Shown: one piece after another, positions 10,187 through 19,044 of the stretch | Position numbering within the stretch: position 1 is the stretch's first letter | How the letters are laid out: each line of letters begins with the position of its first letter | DNA from: Arsenicicoccus piscis | GTDB taxonomy: Bacteria; Actinomycetota; Actinomycetes; Actinomycetales; Dermatophilaceae | Direction: 5' to 3' | NCBI RefSeq assembly: GCF_022568835.1 | Contig: NZ_JAKZHV010000011.1 | Location: forward strand, 1 to 64,000 | DNA: 64,000 nt | The notes under the pieces: model-generated | Seen by the model: only the letters and a program-made list of their open reading frames with translations | Told to the model about the DNA's origin: nothing | Database searches by the model: none | Position numbers and translations under genes: made by a program

Positions 10187-11172
10187 GATGATGTGGTGCG
10201 CGGCGGCTCGGGCAGCACCTGCGCGCATGCTGACGCGTAGCCCGCGGCCCGCCCGCTCGGCGTGGCGAGAGCGCGACGTTGTACCGCCGCACCAGCGGTG
10301 ACGTCGTCGCGGCGACGCGTCTCCCGCTCTACACCATGGCGTGGTCACCCGCCAGGACCCGGCCGAGACCCCGATCCGCCGACGGGGCGGAAGGCGCGCT
10401 GGGGGTCGCCGAGCGGTCGTCGGTGATCCACTGCAGCCAGCAGGTGCGCCAGCGCGCCGCGCGTCATCGAGTCCTCCCTTGGCCGGCGACCGACCCGCCC
10501 GGCCGTCGTCCTGATCTGGCGCGGGTCAACTCGCTGTGCCGGTCGCTGAGGGCGCCCAGATGTGGCTGCCCGCGCTCGGTGCCGGTCGGCCGCCTGCGAA
10601 GCGCAGACCCGTCAGCCCTCGGCGAGCGGGAACCTACGCTGAGGCTCACCACCTCCAGCGGCACGTGGGGCCCGACGGCGCCCGGTCAGCACATGGTTCA
10701 GCAGGTGCTCGAGGTGACTCCCACGAGGCGTCGCCGTCGATGACCCGTTGAGGCGGTTCGCCTTCTCCGCGCTGCACCGCTCACTGCGCTCGTCGCCGCC
10801 GCGCGATGTCCTCGTCGGGCCATCGTCCTGCTCGAGGAACCGGCGGGCGCTCGGCTCCACGCCGCTCTCGTGCTGAAGCGCCTACCGGCTTCTGGATGCT
10901 CGTCGAGCACCGCTACGCGGCGCCGCTCGGCGGCGCCGGTCTGCAGCGTCACCGTGCTCGCGAGTGGGCTATCCTGGCGACGTCACCCTGTGGCGCAGCT
11001 TGGTGAGCGCGGCACCGGGGCACGATGTCGCCGCTGCCTGTCAGCCCGACCGATCTGTCGCTCCTGGCCGTGCTCCGGCCACTGCGAGCGGACCAGAGCC
11101 TGGACGGTGTTCACCGGCACGCGCGGCAGGCGATCCCATGCCAGCCCTCAGCCCGCTGGGCAGGGTGAAGGT
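10187..11172 (-). repeat. Inverted, degraded copy 2 of malQ (source about 4070-5155)
   Basis: Read on the minus strand from 11172 downwards, pieces follow malQ order: GEATFTLPSGLPLGW-like at 11130-11172, RLNDDDVIDRDASWEH-like at 10710-10765, AADRHSAG-like at 10528-10605, the CWLQWIADD stretch at 10407-10441, GVHPTGADAW/ARDVTVGAPADQYN-like at 10270-10380, and EAGYA through HIIGL at 10187-10245. Short exact runs alternate with indels, and some pieces appear twice. Inserts between 10770 and 11130 are unassigned. Confidence 0.7.
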
Positions 11173-11183
11173 CCAAACTAGCT

Positions 11184-11216
11184 ACGCGAGTTCGATTCTC
11201 GCTGGAACCCGCTCCA
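11184..11216 (+). pseudogene. 3' fragment of tRNA-Gly
   Basis: GCGAG (11186-11190), loop TTCGATT (11191-11197) and CTCGC (11198-11202) form a perfect T arm with the canonical T54-T55-C56 loop. ACCCGCTCCA follows near 11207-11216, as in the acceptor 3' strand of actinobacterial tRNA-Gly(UCC). No D arm, anticodon arm or 5' acceptor strand precedes it; inverted malQ sequence ends at 11172. It is therefore a relic or a chimeric piece and not a functional tRNA. Confidence 0.5.
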
Positions 11217-11259
11217 CGCGGGTCAGCGTTGACAGCAGCCGTCCGGCCAGCCCGGCGCA

Positions 11260-11884
11260 CGTCATGGCCGCGCACGGTGCTCGCCCGGCACCCGCACGCG
11301 TCGCGGCTCAGCACCTGGGTGCTGCCCTTCCTGACGGCCGGCGGTCAGCGTCCGGCGTGCCCGTCGGATGGCTGTCGCGACGCGAGGCCAGGACCTCGAC
11401 CTGCCGGGCCCAGCCTGCTCGGACCCACGGTGCGCCGTGATCGAAGCGGCGCGCACCGGCTCGCCGTGCCCCCTGCCAGTCGCGCAGGTCGGCCTCGAAC
11501 GAGTCGACCTGGCGACCGAACGCGTTACGGCGCACCAGCACGTCCAGCCCGCCCAGCGTCTGCTGGGCGCATGTGGAGCGTCCACCGAGCCGGTCCGCGA
11601 GCAGGATCAGCCCCGCGCAGGAGCCGTAGACCGGCATCCCGGCCGCGATCCGCTCCCGCAGCGGCTGCTGCAGGTCGAACGCGCGCACCAGCTTGTCCAT
11701 CGTCGTCGGACTCGCCCGGCAGGACGAGCGCATCGACCTCGGCCAGCTCGCTCGGCCGACGCACCGTCGACACCTCCGCCCCGCAGGCCTGCAGGGCGGG
11801 CACGTGCTCGCGCACGTCCCCCTGGACGGCGAGCACGCCGATGCGGGGAAGGGCCTCGGTGACGGGATCGATCGGCTGGGGCAC
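11260..11884 (-). pseudogene. pdxT: pdxT, glutaminase subunit of PLP synthase, frameshifted with a decayed end
   Basis: PdxT hydrolyses glutamine and hands ammonia to PdxS for pyridoxal 5'-phosphate synthesis. From GTG 11884 the frame reads [19 protein letters not shown], a typical PdxT start, to ALVLPGES. Near 11702 a base is gained and a GGC is missing from the usual LPGGESTTM. The next frame gives [10 protein letters not shown], the nucleophile loop [14 protein letters not shown] and [16 protein letters not shown]. After about 11490 only fragments remain (APWV-like, EVLASR-like), and the catalytic His-Glu end is not readable. A TATGCT box lies eight bases before the start. The gene points away from yebC, whereas these two are usually collinear in actinobacteria. 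Confidence 0.75.
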
Positions 11885-12040
11885 GAGGCGTCAGCATAGT
11901 CGCTGCGCCGCCGACGCTAGACTGGTCCGGATCCCGCGGCGGGCGCACCGACCACCGGCGGCGCCCGGACGGGTGCCCGGAGCGTCGGCGCCCGAGCCCC
12001 GTGAGCGTCCCACCGAGCGTCAACGAGCAGGAGCACACGC
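11885..12040. promoter_or_regulatory. Divergent pdxT/yebC promoter region
   Basis: On the minus strand TATGCT (11898-11893) is placed for a leaderless pdxT message. On the plus strand TAGACT (11918-11923) is a good -10 for yebC, leaving a leader of about 110 bases. A recognisable yebC Shine-Dalgarno (GAGCAGGAG, about 12027-12035) precedes its ATG. Confidence 0.45.
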
Positions 12041-12811
12041 ATGAGCGGCCACTCCAAATGGGCCACCACCAAGCACAAGAAGGCAGCCGTCGACGCCAAG
12101 CGCGGCAAGCTCTTCGCCAAGCTGATCAAGAACATCGAGGTCGCGTGCCGCAACGGCGGGGCCGACCCTGCCGGCAACCCCACGCTTTACGACGCGGTCC
12201 AGAAGGCCAAGAAGAACTCCGTCCCCAACGACAACATCGACCGCGCGCTCAAGCGTGGCTCGGGCGCCGAGGCGGGCGGGGCTGACTGGCAGACGATCAT
12301 GTACGAGGGCTACGCGCCCAACGGTGTGGCCGTGCTCATCGAGTGCCTCACCGACAACCGCAACCGCGCCGCGACCGAGGTGCGCGTGGCGCTGTCGCGC
12401 AACGGCGGCAACCTCGCCGACCCCGGCTCGGTCGCCTACAACTTCTCCCGCAAGGGCGTCGTCGTGGTGCCGAAGACCCAGAAGGACGGCGAGACCACCG
12501 AGGACGCGCTGCTCGAGATCGTGCTCGACGCCGGCGCCGAGGAGGTCAACGACCTCGAGGACTCCTTCGAGATCGTCTCTGAGGCAACGGACTTCGTCGC
12601 CGTGCGCACCGCGATCCAGGACGCCGGCCTCGACTACGACTCGGCCGAGGCGCAGTTCGTGCCCAACCTCAAGGTCGAGCTGGACGCCGACGGCGCCCGC
12701 AAGATGTTCCGCGTCATCGACGCCCTCGAGGACAGCGACGACGTGCAGAACGTCTGGACCAACGGCGACGTCAGCGACGAGATCCTCGCCGAGCTCGACG
12801 ACGAGGACTGA
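12041..12811 (+). CDS. yebC: YebC/PmpR family DNA-binding or translation factor
   Basis: A 256-residue YebC-family protein. It opens with the family signature [20 protein letters not shown] and contains [10 protein letters not shown]-like and [10 protein letters not shown] motifs in the usual order. Members act either as transcription regulators (PmpR type) or, as shown for some YebC proteins, in helping ribosomes through difficult sequences. Its position directly before ruvCAB is the conserved actinobacterial context. The acidic end (ILAELDDED) is typical. The frame is clean, and this gene marks the end of the scrambled block. Confidence 0.96.
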   Translation: MSGHSKWATTKHKKAAVDAKRGKLFAKLIKNIEVACRNGGADPAGNPTLYDAVQKAKKNSVPNDNIDRALKRGSGAEAGGADWQTIMYEGYAPNGVAVLIECLTDNRNRAATEVRVALSRNGGNLADPGSVAYNFSRKGVVVVPKTQKDGETTEDALLEIVLDAGAEEVNDLEDSFEIVSEATDFVAVRTAIQDAGLDYDSAEAQFVPNLKVELDADGARKMFRVIDALEDSDDVQNVWTNGDVSDEILAELDDED

Positions 12812-12889
12812 CCGGCGCGCCGCGCTCGGGACTGTCCGAGGGTCGGGCTACAGTGGCGAACAGGTGTTCGTAGGGTCAGGAGGTGGGCG

Positions 12890-13558
12890 GTGCGCGTCCT
12901 CGGCGTCGACCCCGGCCTCACCCGCTGCGGCCTCGGCGTGGTCGAGGGCACCCGCGGCGGCCGGCTGACCATGTTGGGTGTCGGCGTGGTGCGCACCCCC
13001 GTGGGTGACGCCACCCCCGAGCGCCTCTACGCGCTGCAGCAGGAGCTCGAGGTGTGGTTGGAGCGCTACCAGCCCGACGCGATCGCCGTCGAGCGGGTCT
13101 TCGCCCGCCGCGACGTCGGCACCATCATGGGCACCGCCCAGGCCAGCGCGGTGCCGATGCTGGCGGCCGCCCAGCGCGGGCTGCCGCTGGCGCTGCACAC
13201 CCCCACCGAGGTCAAGGCCGCGGTGACCGGCAACGGCCGCGCCGACAAGGCGCAGGTCACCCACATGGTGGTGCGGGTGCTGCGGCTCGACCAGGCGCCC
13301 AAGCCCGCGGACGCCGCCGACGCCCTCGCCCTCGCCATCTGTCACGTGTGGCGCGGGGGAGCGGCCGACCGGCTCGCCGGTGCCGTCGCGGGCAACCGCC
13401 TGCAAGAGCTCGTCCGGGCCGAGGAGCGCGGCCATCGCGCGGCACGCTCGGGCCGGTCGGCGAGCGAGTCGACCGCAGGCGGGACGGCCGGGAACCGGTC
13501 GACCGGGCAGAACGCCTGGCAGCGCGCCATCGCCGAACACTCAAGGAGCACCCGTTGA
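12890..13558 (+). CDS. ruvC: Holliday junction endonuclease RuvC
   Basis: RuvC cuts Holliday junctions in recombinational repair, working with RuvAB. The four acidic catalytic residues are present: Asp7 in VLGVDPG, Glu68 in AVERVF, and Asp141 and Asp144 in [12 protein letters not shown]. The protein has 222 residues. The extra 40 or so beyond the catalytic fold form an Arg/Ser/Gly-rich tail of low complexity. GTG at 12890 is preceded by AGGAGG at 12878-12883, and a TACAGT box lies about 35 bases further up. The stop overlaps the ruvA start by four bases, so the three ruv genes are translationally coupled. Confidence 0.96.
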   Translation: MRVLGVDPGLTRCGLGVVEGTRGGRLTMLGVGVVRTPVGDATPERLYALQQELEVWLERYQPDAIAVERVFARRDVGTIMGTAQASAVPMLAAAQRGLPLALHTPTEVKAAVTGNGRADKAQVTHMVVRVLRLDQAPKPADAADALALAICHVWRGGAADRLAGAVAGNRLQELVRAEERGHRAARSGRSASESTAGGTAGNRSTGQNAWQRAIAEHSRSTR

Positions 13559-14163
13559 TCGCCTCCGTCTCCGGCTCGGTCCGTCACGTCGGTCTTGACA
13601 GCGTCGTCGTCGAGGTCGGTGGGGTCGGGCTGCTCGTCCACACCACGCCCGCCACGGCGGCCCAGCAGCACCTCGGTCACGGAGCCGAGCTCGAGACCAG
13701 CCTGGTCGTGCGCGAGGACTCGCTCACGCTCTACGGGTTCGCGGACGTGGGGGAGAAGGCGCTGTTCGAGACCGTGCAGAAGGTCTCCGGCGTCGGGCCC
13801 CGGCTGGCCCTCGCCATGCTGTCGGTCCACGCGCCCGACGTGCTGCGCGCGGCCATCGCCGCCGGGGACACGACCACCCTGTGCAAGGTCCCCGGCATCG
13901 GCAAAAAGGGCGCCGAGCGGATCGTGCTCGAGCTGCGCGACAAGGTCGGTGCGCTGCCTGGCGGGACCTCCGCCGCGACCCCTGCGCCGCAGGCCGGCGA
14001 CGCCGGCCCGTCCTGGGCGCCCGCGGTCTCCGAGGCCCTGGTCGGTCTCGGCTGGTCCGCGAAGCAGGCCGACGACGCCGTCGCCAAGGTGGCCAAGGAC
14101 GCCGAGCCCACGGCCGGCACCAGCGCCATGCTCCGCGCCGCCCTGCAGGTGCTCGGCCGATGA
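13555..14163 (+). CDS. ruvA: Holliday junction branch migration protein RuvA
   Basis: RuvA binds four-way junctions as a tetramer and loads the RuvB motor. The TTG start at 13555 ([12 protein letters not shown]) follows AAGGAG at 13542-13547 and overlaps the ruvC stop. The N-terminal OB fold runs to about residue 65. The two helix-hairpin-helix motifs are [18 protein letters not shown] and [16 protein letters not shown]. After a Pro/Ala-rich flexible linker, the C-terminal RuvB-binding helices begin at [20 protein letters not shown]. Its 202 residues are normal. It overlaps ruvB by four bases. Confidence 0.96.
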   Translation: MIASVSGSVRHVGLDSVVVEVGGVGLLVHTTPATAAQQHLGHGAELETSLVVREDSLTLYGFADVGEKALFETVQKVSGVGPRLALAMLSVHAPDVLRAAIAAGDTTTLCKVPGIGKKGAERIVLELRDKVGALPGGTSAATPAPQAGDAGPSWAPAVSEALVGLGWSAKQADDAVAKVAKDAEPTAGTSAMLRAALQVLGR

Positions 14164-15284
14164 CCGGTCGCTCTCCGGACGACCCGTTCCTCGGCGAGCG
14201 GGCCGAGGGCGTGCTCGACGACGGCTCCTACGAGGCGACGGCGCGCGTGGTCGACGCGGGCAGCGACGCCGACGAGCGCACGGTGGAGGCCGCGCTACGC
14301 CCGCGTCGGCTCGCGGAGTTCCCCGGTCAACCACGCGTGCGCGACCAGCTCTCCCTCGTGCTCGAGGCCGCGCGTCGGCGCGACGCGGTGCCCGACCACA
14401 TCCTGCTGTCCGGCCCGCCCGGCCTCGGCAAGACGACCCTCGCGATGATCGTCGCGGCCGAGCTGGAGCGCCCGATCCGGGTGACGAGCGGACCGGCGAT
14501 CCAGCACGCCGGCGACCTGGCCGCGATCTTGTCGAGCCTCGCGGAGGGCGAGGTGCTGTTCCTCGACGAGATCCACCGGATGGCACGCGCCGCGGAGGAG
14601 ATGCTCTACCTCGCCATGGAGGACTTCCGGGTCGACGTCATCGTCGGCAAGGGTCCCGGTGCGACCGCGATCCCGCTGGAGCTGCCGCCGTTCACCGTGG
14701 TGGGCGCCACCACGCGATCCGGGCTGCTGCCTGCGCCGCTGCGCGATCGGTTCGGCTTCACCGGTCATCTCGACTACTACAACGCCGTAGACCTCGCGGC
14801 GATCCTCACCCGCTCCGCGCGCCTGCTCGCCGTGGAGGCCACGGACGACGGTCTCGCCGAGATCGCCGGCCGCTCGCGCGGCACGCCCCGCATCGCCAAC
14901 CGGCTGCTGCGCCGGGTGCGCGACTACGCCCAGGTCCACGGCCAGGGTGTCGTAGACCGTGCGGCGGCGCAGGCGGCCCTCGAGCTGTTCGACGTCGACG
15001 GCCTCGGGCTCGACCGGCTGGACCGTGGGGTCCTCGAGGCCCTGTGCAAGCGCTTCGGGGGCGGACCGGTCGGTCTGTCCACCCTGGCGGTGGCCGTGGG
15101 GGAGGAGGCCGACACCGTCGAGACGGTGGCCGAGCCCTACCTGGTGCGCGAGGGCTTCCTCGTGCGCACCCCGCGCGGCCGGGCGGCCTCGGCGCTGGCC
15201 TGGGAGCACCTCGGTCTCACCCCGCCCTCGGGCACGTCCGCACCCACGCTGCCGCTGGACGACGGCGAGGGCCGGTTCGGCTGA
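14160..15284 (+). CDS. ruvB: Holliday junction DNA helicase RuvB
   Basis: The AAA+ motor that drives branch migration with RuvA. Walker A is GPPGLGKTT near residue 84, Walker B is LFLDEIHR near 135, and sensor sequence is [18 protein letters not shown]; the C-terminal winged helix includes [15 protein letters not shown]. The protein has 374 residues, about 30 more than the Escherichia coli form, the extra being an acidic N-terminal extension before [12 protein letters not shown]. The start codon overlaps the ruvA stop. The usual actinobacterial neighbours yajC and secDF follow after 132 bases. Confidence 0.97.
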   Translation: MTGRSPDDPFLGERAEGVLDDGSYEATARVVDAGSDADERTVEAALRPRRLAEFPGQPRVRDQLSLVLEAARRRDAVPDHILLSGPPGLGKTTLAMIVAAELERPIRVTSGPAIQHAGDLAAILSSLAEGEVLFLDEIHRMARAAEEMLYLAMEDFRVDVIVGKGPGATAIPLELPPFTVVGATTRSGLLPAPLRDRFGFTGHLDYYNAVDLAAILTRSARLLAVEATDDGLAEIAGRSRGTPRIANRLLRRVRDYAQVHGQGVVDRAAAQAALELFDVDGLGLDRLDRGVLEALCKRFGGGPVGLSTLAVAVGEEADTVETVAEPYLVREGFLVRTPRGRAASALAWEHLGLTPPSGTSAPTLPLDDGEGRFG

Positions 15285-15416
15285 TCGAGCGGCGCCCCAG
15301 GTGCGCCCGCCCGCCAACCTGGGCGTGGTGATTGGGACCTGTCAGACCCCTCCCCTAAACTGCGGCGAAGGTCCGAGGTGCACTTCGGACCCCTCGACTG
15401 CAAGGGACCCCACCTG

Positions 15417-15731
15417 ATGTTCGTTTCGGGCCTGCTGCCCATGGCCGACCAGGGCTCCGCCAGCTGGCTGAGCCTGGTCATGTTCGCGCTGCCGCTGCTC
15501 CTGGTCTTCTACTTCCTGATGGCCGGCCGCGCCCGGCAGAAGGCTGCGACGGCCCGGAGCCGGGCCGTCGCGGTCGGCGACAAGGTGGTGACCACCTCGG
15601 GCCTCTACGGCACGGTGGTCGCGCTCAGCGACTCGATCGCCAGCCTCGAGACCGCCCCGGGCGTCGTCATGGAGTTCGACCGCCGGGCCATCCTCGGCGC
15701 CATCGACGACAAGCCCGTGACGGAGCGGTGA
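15417..15731 (+). CDS. yajC: Preprotein translocase accessory subunit YajC
   Basis: A 104-residue YajC with one membrane segment (WLSLVMFALPLLLVFYFLM) and a short cytoplasmic domain containing VGDKVVTTSGLYGTVVAL, the family core. YajC associates with SecDF in the Sec translocase. I prefer ATG 15417 to an upstream GTG at 15378, because the extra 13 residues are not family-like. The stop overlaps the secD start by one base. The 132 bases between ruvB and this gene hold no gene; CCGAGGTGC...GGACCCC there may form a weak hairpin. Confidence 0.93.
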   Translation: MFVSGLLPMADQGSASWLSLVMFALPLLLVFYFLMAGRARQKAATARSRAVAVGDKVVTTSGLYGTVVALSDSIASLETAPGVVMEFDRRAILGAIDDKPVTER

Positions 15732-17797
15732 TGGCCAACCCCCGCACCCGTTCGGCCCGGCGCACCCTCACGACGTTCTTCGTGCTGCTGCTCGCCATGG
15801 CGGCGCTGCTCGCGGGCGCCACCCGCTGGAGCGACGCCGAGTGGACCCCCAAGCTCGGTCTCGACCTCGCCGGCGGCACCCAGGTGGTGCTCGAGCCGCA
15901 GCTCGCGGGCGGCCAGACGGTCAACGAGGGCCAGATGACCAAAGCCGTCGACATCATGCGCAAGCGCGTCGACGGGTCCGGCATCGCCGAGGCCGAGGTC
16001 AGCACCCAGGGCGGCAACAACATCGTCGTCTCGGTGCCGAGCGGCACCCCGCAGGCAGTGCTGGACTCGCTCGAGAAGTCCTCGATGATGCGCTTCCGGC
16101 CGGTCCTCGTCACCGCGCCGGGTGCGCCCACGGCCACCCCGAGCGCCGGCGGGGCAGCCTCCCCGACGGCCACCGGCTCGGCGGCCACGCCCGCCAGCAC
16201 GCCGGCGGCCGCTACCCCGTCCGCCGCCGGGGCCAACTTCCCCGCGGCCGCGCTGCGCTCCCCGGCCGCGACGACCCCGGGGGCGACCGCGACGCCGACC
16301 CCCGCAGCCACGCCGGCAGCGACCTCGGCCGCTCCGACGGCACCCGCCGTCACCCCGGGTGCGGCCGTCACCAGCGCACCGGCCGCGACGGCCGCGACCG
16401 GCGCCGCCACCCCGTCCGCCAAGCCCACCGACCCGAGCGACCTCGCGTGGGTCACCGACGCGCTGGCCAAGCAGTTCACCGACCTGGACTGCTCCAAGCA
16501 GCCCGACTCGGTCGCCGTCGACGACGCCAGCAAGCCGCTGGTCGCCTGCGACGACACCGGGGCCGCCAAGTTCATCCTCGGGCCGACCGAGATCGAGGGC
16601 TCGCACATCACCGACGCCCAGGCCGGTCTCGCGACCACCCAGTCGGGCGCCACGACGGGGCAGTACGTCGTCAACATCACCTTCGACCGCGAAGGCGGCC
16701 AGCAGTTCTACGACGTCACCAAGCGGCTCAACAGCCTGCCGTCCCCGCGCAACCAGCTCGCGATGGTGCTCGACGGCAAGGTCATCAGCGCCCCCTCGGT
16801 CACCCAGGGTGCGATCGCCGGTGGCCGCGCCGAGATCAGCGGCACGTTCAACTCGGTCACGGCTGACGCGCTCGCCCAGCAGCTGAAGTTCGGTGCGCTG
16901 CCGCTGTCGTTCACCGTGCAGACCAAGGACACCATCAGCCCCCAGCTCGGCTCCGACCAGCTGCGCCTCGGCCTGCTGGCCGGCGCGATCGGTCTGGTGC
17001 TGGTCGTGCTCTACAGCCTCATCCAGTACCGCGTCCTCGGCCTGGTCACGGTCGCCTCGCTGATCATGGCGGCCGCGGTGATCTACCTGTCGATCACGCT
17101 GCTCGGCTGGAGCCAGAACTTCCGGCTGTCGATGGCCGGCGTCACCGGTCTGATCCTGTCGATCGGCACCACGGCCGACTCGTTCATCGTCTACTTCGAG
17201 AGAGTCCGCGACGAGATCCGCGACGGGCGCAGCACCGCCGCAGCCGTCGAGGCGGGCTGGAAGCGCGCGCGGGGCACCATCTTGATCTCCGACGCGGTCA
17301 ACCTGCTGGCCGCCGTCGTGCTCTACCTGCTGGCCAGCAGCAACGTGCGCGGATTCGCCTTCACCCTCGGTCTCACGACGGTCATCGACGTCATCATCGT
17401 CATGCTGTTCACCCACCCGCTGCTGTCGATCCTCGCGCGCACCAAGTTCTTCGGCGAGGGCCGGCCGTGGTCGGGTCTCGAGCCCGAGCGCCTCGGTGTC
17501 GACCGCAACGCGATCCGCTACCGCGGCCGCGGCCGGTTCTCCGCCCCGACGGCGAGCAGCTCCACCTCGGCGCGCGGCACGCGCGGCACGCGGGGTGGGT
17601 CCCAGGTAGAGCCGGACGACGAGCCGGTCGGTAGCGCCACCTCGGACACCCCGGCCATCCCCGCCGACGCGGACGCGCCGGTCAACCCGGACGCACAAGC
17701 CACCCCCGACGCGCCGGCCGCCGCCGGCACCCGCCGCAGACGCCCCATCCACCCCTCGGCCTCCGGTCGGGACCCGCAGGAAGGGGCCGTGCTGTGA
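15731..17797 (+). CDS. secD: Protein translocase subunit SecD with a long low-complexity insert
   Basis: SecD uses the proton gradient to pull exported proteins across the membrane. TM1 is in the first 35 residues, and the periplasmic-type domain starts at GLDLAGGTQVVLEPQL. About residues 135-240 are an Ala/Pro/Thr repeat-like stretch, inserted between the two halves of the first extracellular domain. The C-terminal half has the TM2-6 block, with QLGSDQLRLGLLAGAIGLVLV, TGLILSIGTTADSFIVYFER and the family end THPLLSILARTKFFG. Its 688 residues exceed the usual 560-600 because of the insert and a long tail ending in RRRPIHPS, a motif SecF shares. It overlaps secF by four bases. Confidence 0.95.
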   Translation: MANPRTRSARRTLTTFFVLLLAMAALLAGATRWSDAEWTPKLGLDLAGGTQVVLEPQLAGGQTVNEGQMTKAVDIMRKRVDGSGIAEAEVSTQGGNNIVVSVPSGTPQAVLDSLEKSSMMRFRPVLVTAPGAPTATPSAGGAASPTATGSAATPASTPAAATPSAAGANFPAAALRSPAATTPGATATPTPAATPAATSAAPTAPAVTPGAAVTSAPAATAATGAATPSAKPTDPSDLAWVTDALAKQFTDLDCSKQPDSVAVDDASKPLVACDDTGAAKFILGPTEIEGSHITDAQAGLATTQSGATTGQYVVNITFDREGGQQFYDVTKRLNSLPSPRNQLAMVLDGKVISAPSVTQGAIAGGRAEISGTFNSVTADALAQQLKFGALPLSFTVQTKDTISPQLGSDQLRLGLLAGAIGLVLVVLYSLIQYRVLGLVTVASLIMAAAVIYLSITLLGWSQNFRLSMAGVTGLILSIGTTADSFIVYFERVRDEIRDGRSTAAAVEAGWKRARGTILISDAVNLLAAVVLYLLASSNVRGFAFTLGLTTVIDVIIVMLFTHPLLSILARTKFFGEGRPWSGLEPERLGVDRNAIRYRGRGRFSAPTASSSTSARGTRGTRGGSQVEPDDEPVGSATSDTPAIPADADAPVNPDAQATPDAPAAAGTRRRRPIHPSASGRDPQEGAVL

Positions 17798-19044
17798 ACG
17801 GTTTCGCCAAGTTCGGCAACGACCTCTACACCGGTCGGCGCAGCATCGACTTCATGGGCCGGCGCAAGGTGTGGTTCGCGCTGTCCGCGATCGTGCTGGC
17901 CATCGCCCTCGCCGGGTTGTTCGTGCGCGGACTCAACCTCGGCCTGGAGTTCACCGGCGGCTCGGAGTTCCGGGTCAGCGGCGTCACCAACCTCAGCGGG
18001 TTCGAGGGGCGCGCCAAGGACGTCGTCACCAGGACGTCCAAGACCCAGGAGAACGTCACCGTCACCCAGGTCGGCAGCCAGGGCCTGCGCATCCAGACCG
18101 AGAAGCTGGACGACAAGACCACCCAGGCGGTCGCCAACGCGGTCGCCAAGGAGTTCGGCGTCCCCGCGTCGGCCGTCTCCAGCACCTTCGTCGGCCCGTC
18201 CTGGGGCCAGTCGGTCACCCAGCAGGCGCTCAAGGCGCTGATCATCTTCTTCCTGCTCGTCGCACTCGTGCTGGCCGTCTACTTCCGCACCTGGAAGATG
18301 TCGCTCGCCGCGCTGCTCGCGATGGTGCACGACATGGTCATCACCATCGGGATCTACACCCTCGTCGGGTTCGAGATCACGCCGGCCACGATGATCGGCT
18401 TCCTCACCGTCCTCGGCTACTCGCTCTACGACACGGTCGTGGTGTTCGACAAGGTCAAGGAGAACACCCACCTCGCCGAGATCACCGGCCGCCAGAGCTA
18501 CAGCCAGGCCGCCAACCTCGCGGTCAACCAGACCCTGGTCCGGTCGATCAACACCTCGATGGTCTCGATCATCCCGATCACCGTGGTGCTGCTCTTCGGC
18601 CTGTTCGTGATCGGCCCGGGCGTGCTGCTGGACCTCGCGCTGGTGCTGCTCGTCGGCATCCTCGTGGGCGCCTACTCCTCGATCTTCATCGCCTCGCCGA
18701 TCCTCGCGTGGCTGCGCGAGAGCGAGCCGTCGAGCCAGGCGCTGGCCAAGCGTGCCCGCAAGTTCCAGGAGTCTCGCGGCGGTCGCGCCAACGCCTCCGG
18801 CCAGCTGGTCCTGCCGGACGGCGAGCTCGCCGTCGACGTGCCGGTGGTCGAGGGTGCCGCGCCGCGCTCGGTCGCGAGCAGCGGCAGCAGCCGTGGCGGC
18901 AGCACGGGCAGCATCGGCAGCACCGGCAGCACCGGTAGCTCGGCCGCCGGCACGGGCTCGCGGGATCGTCGTCCGCTGCACCCGAGCGTCCAGCAGGGTG
19001 GCCCGCGCAACCAGCCGCGCCGCACCCCGCGGTCCCAACGATGA
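17794..19044 (+). CDS. secF: Protein translocase subunit SecF
   Basis: Partner of SecD. The start is GTG 17794, overlapping the secD stop. TM1 lies near residues 25-45, followed by LNLGLEFTGGSEFRV, the signature of the SecF extracellular domain. The TM2-6 block carries AALLAMVHDMVITIGIY and GYSLYDTVVVFDKVKEN. The family core ends near residue 315. A tail of about 100 residues, rich in Gly, Ser and Arg, ends with RDRRPLHPS and QPRR and is likely to face the cytoplasm. Its R-R-P-x-H-P-S motif recurs at the end of SecD. It overlaps apt by four bases, so yajC, secD, secF and apt form one coupled unit. Confidence 0.96.
   Translation: MNGFAKFGNDLYTGRRSIDFMGRRKVWFALSAIVLAIALAGLFVRGLNLGLEFTGGSEFRVSGVTNLSGFEGRAKDVVTRTSKTQENVTVTQVGSQGLRIQTEKLDDKTTQAVANAVAKEFGVPASAVSSTFVGPSWGQSVTQQALKALIIFFLLVALVLAVYFRTWKMSLAALLAMVHDMVITIGIYTLVGFEITPATMIGFLTVLGYSLYDTVVVFDKVKENTHLAEITGRQSYSQAANLAVNQTLVRSINTSMVSIIPITVVLLFGLFVIGPGVLLDLALVLLVGILVGAYSSIFIASPILAWLRESEPSSQALAKRARKFQESRGGRANASGQLVLPDGELAVDVPVVEGAAPRSVASSGSSRGGSTGSIGSTGSTGSSAAGTGSRDRRPLHPSVQQGGPRNQPRRTPRSQR

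Noticed and set aside
9316-10191. 291-codon plus-strand frame inside the scrambled block
   Set aside because: No motif, uneven codon usage, and overlapping fragments of malQ at its end; it is not a supportable gene.
11173-11220. tRNA 3' end as an attachment site of an integrated element
   Set aside because: No integrase, no direct repeat of the tRNA end elsewhere in the window, and no mobile cargo genes.
5885-11884. Idea that the scrambled block is a defence island, integron or diversity-generating system
   Set aside because: There is no reverse transcriptase, integrase, attC-like site or toxin-antitoxin gene, and every identifiable piece is a housekeeping gene from the same neighbourhood.
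16130-16440. Repetitive Ala/Pro/Thr coding stretch taken for a tandem repeat or CRISPR-like array
   Set aside because: There are no regular units or spacers; it is a low-complexity linker inside secD.
15605-17752. Long minus-strand frame opposite secD
   Set aside because: The composition is a mirror of the SecD low-complexity insert, and there is no start signal or family match.
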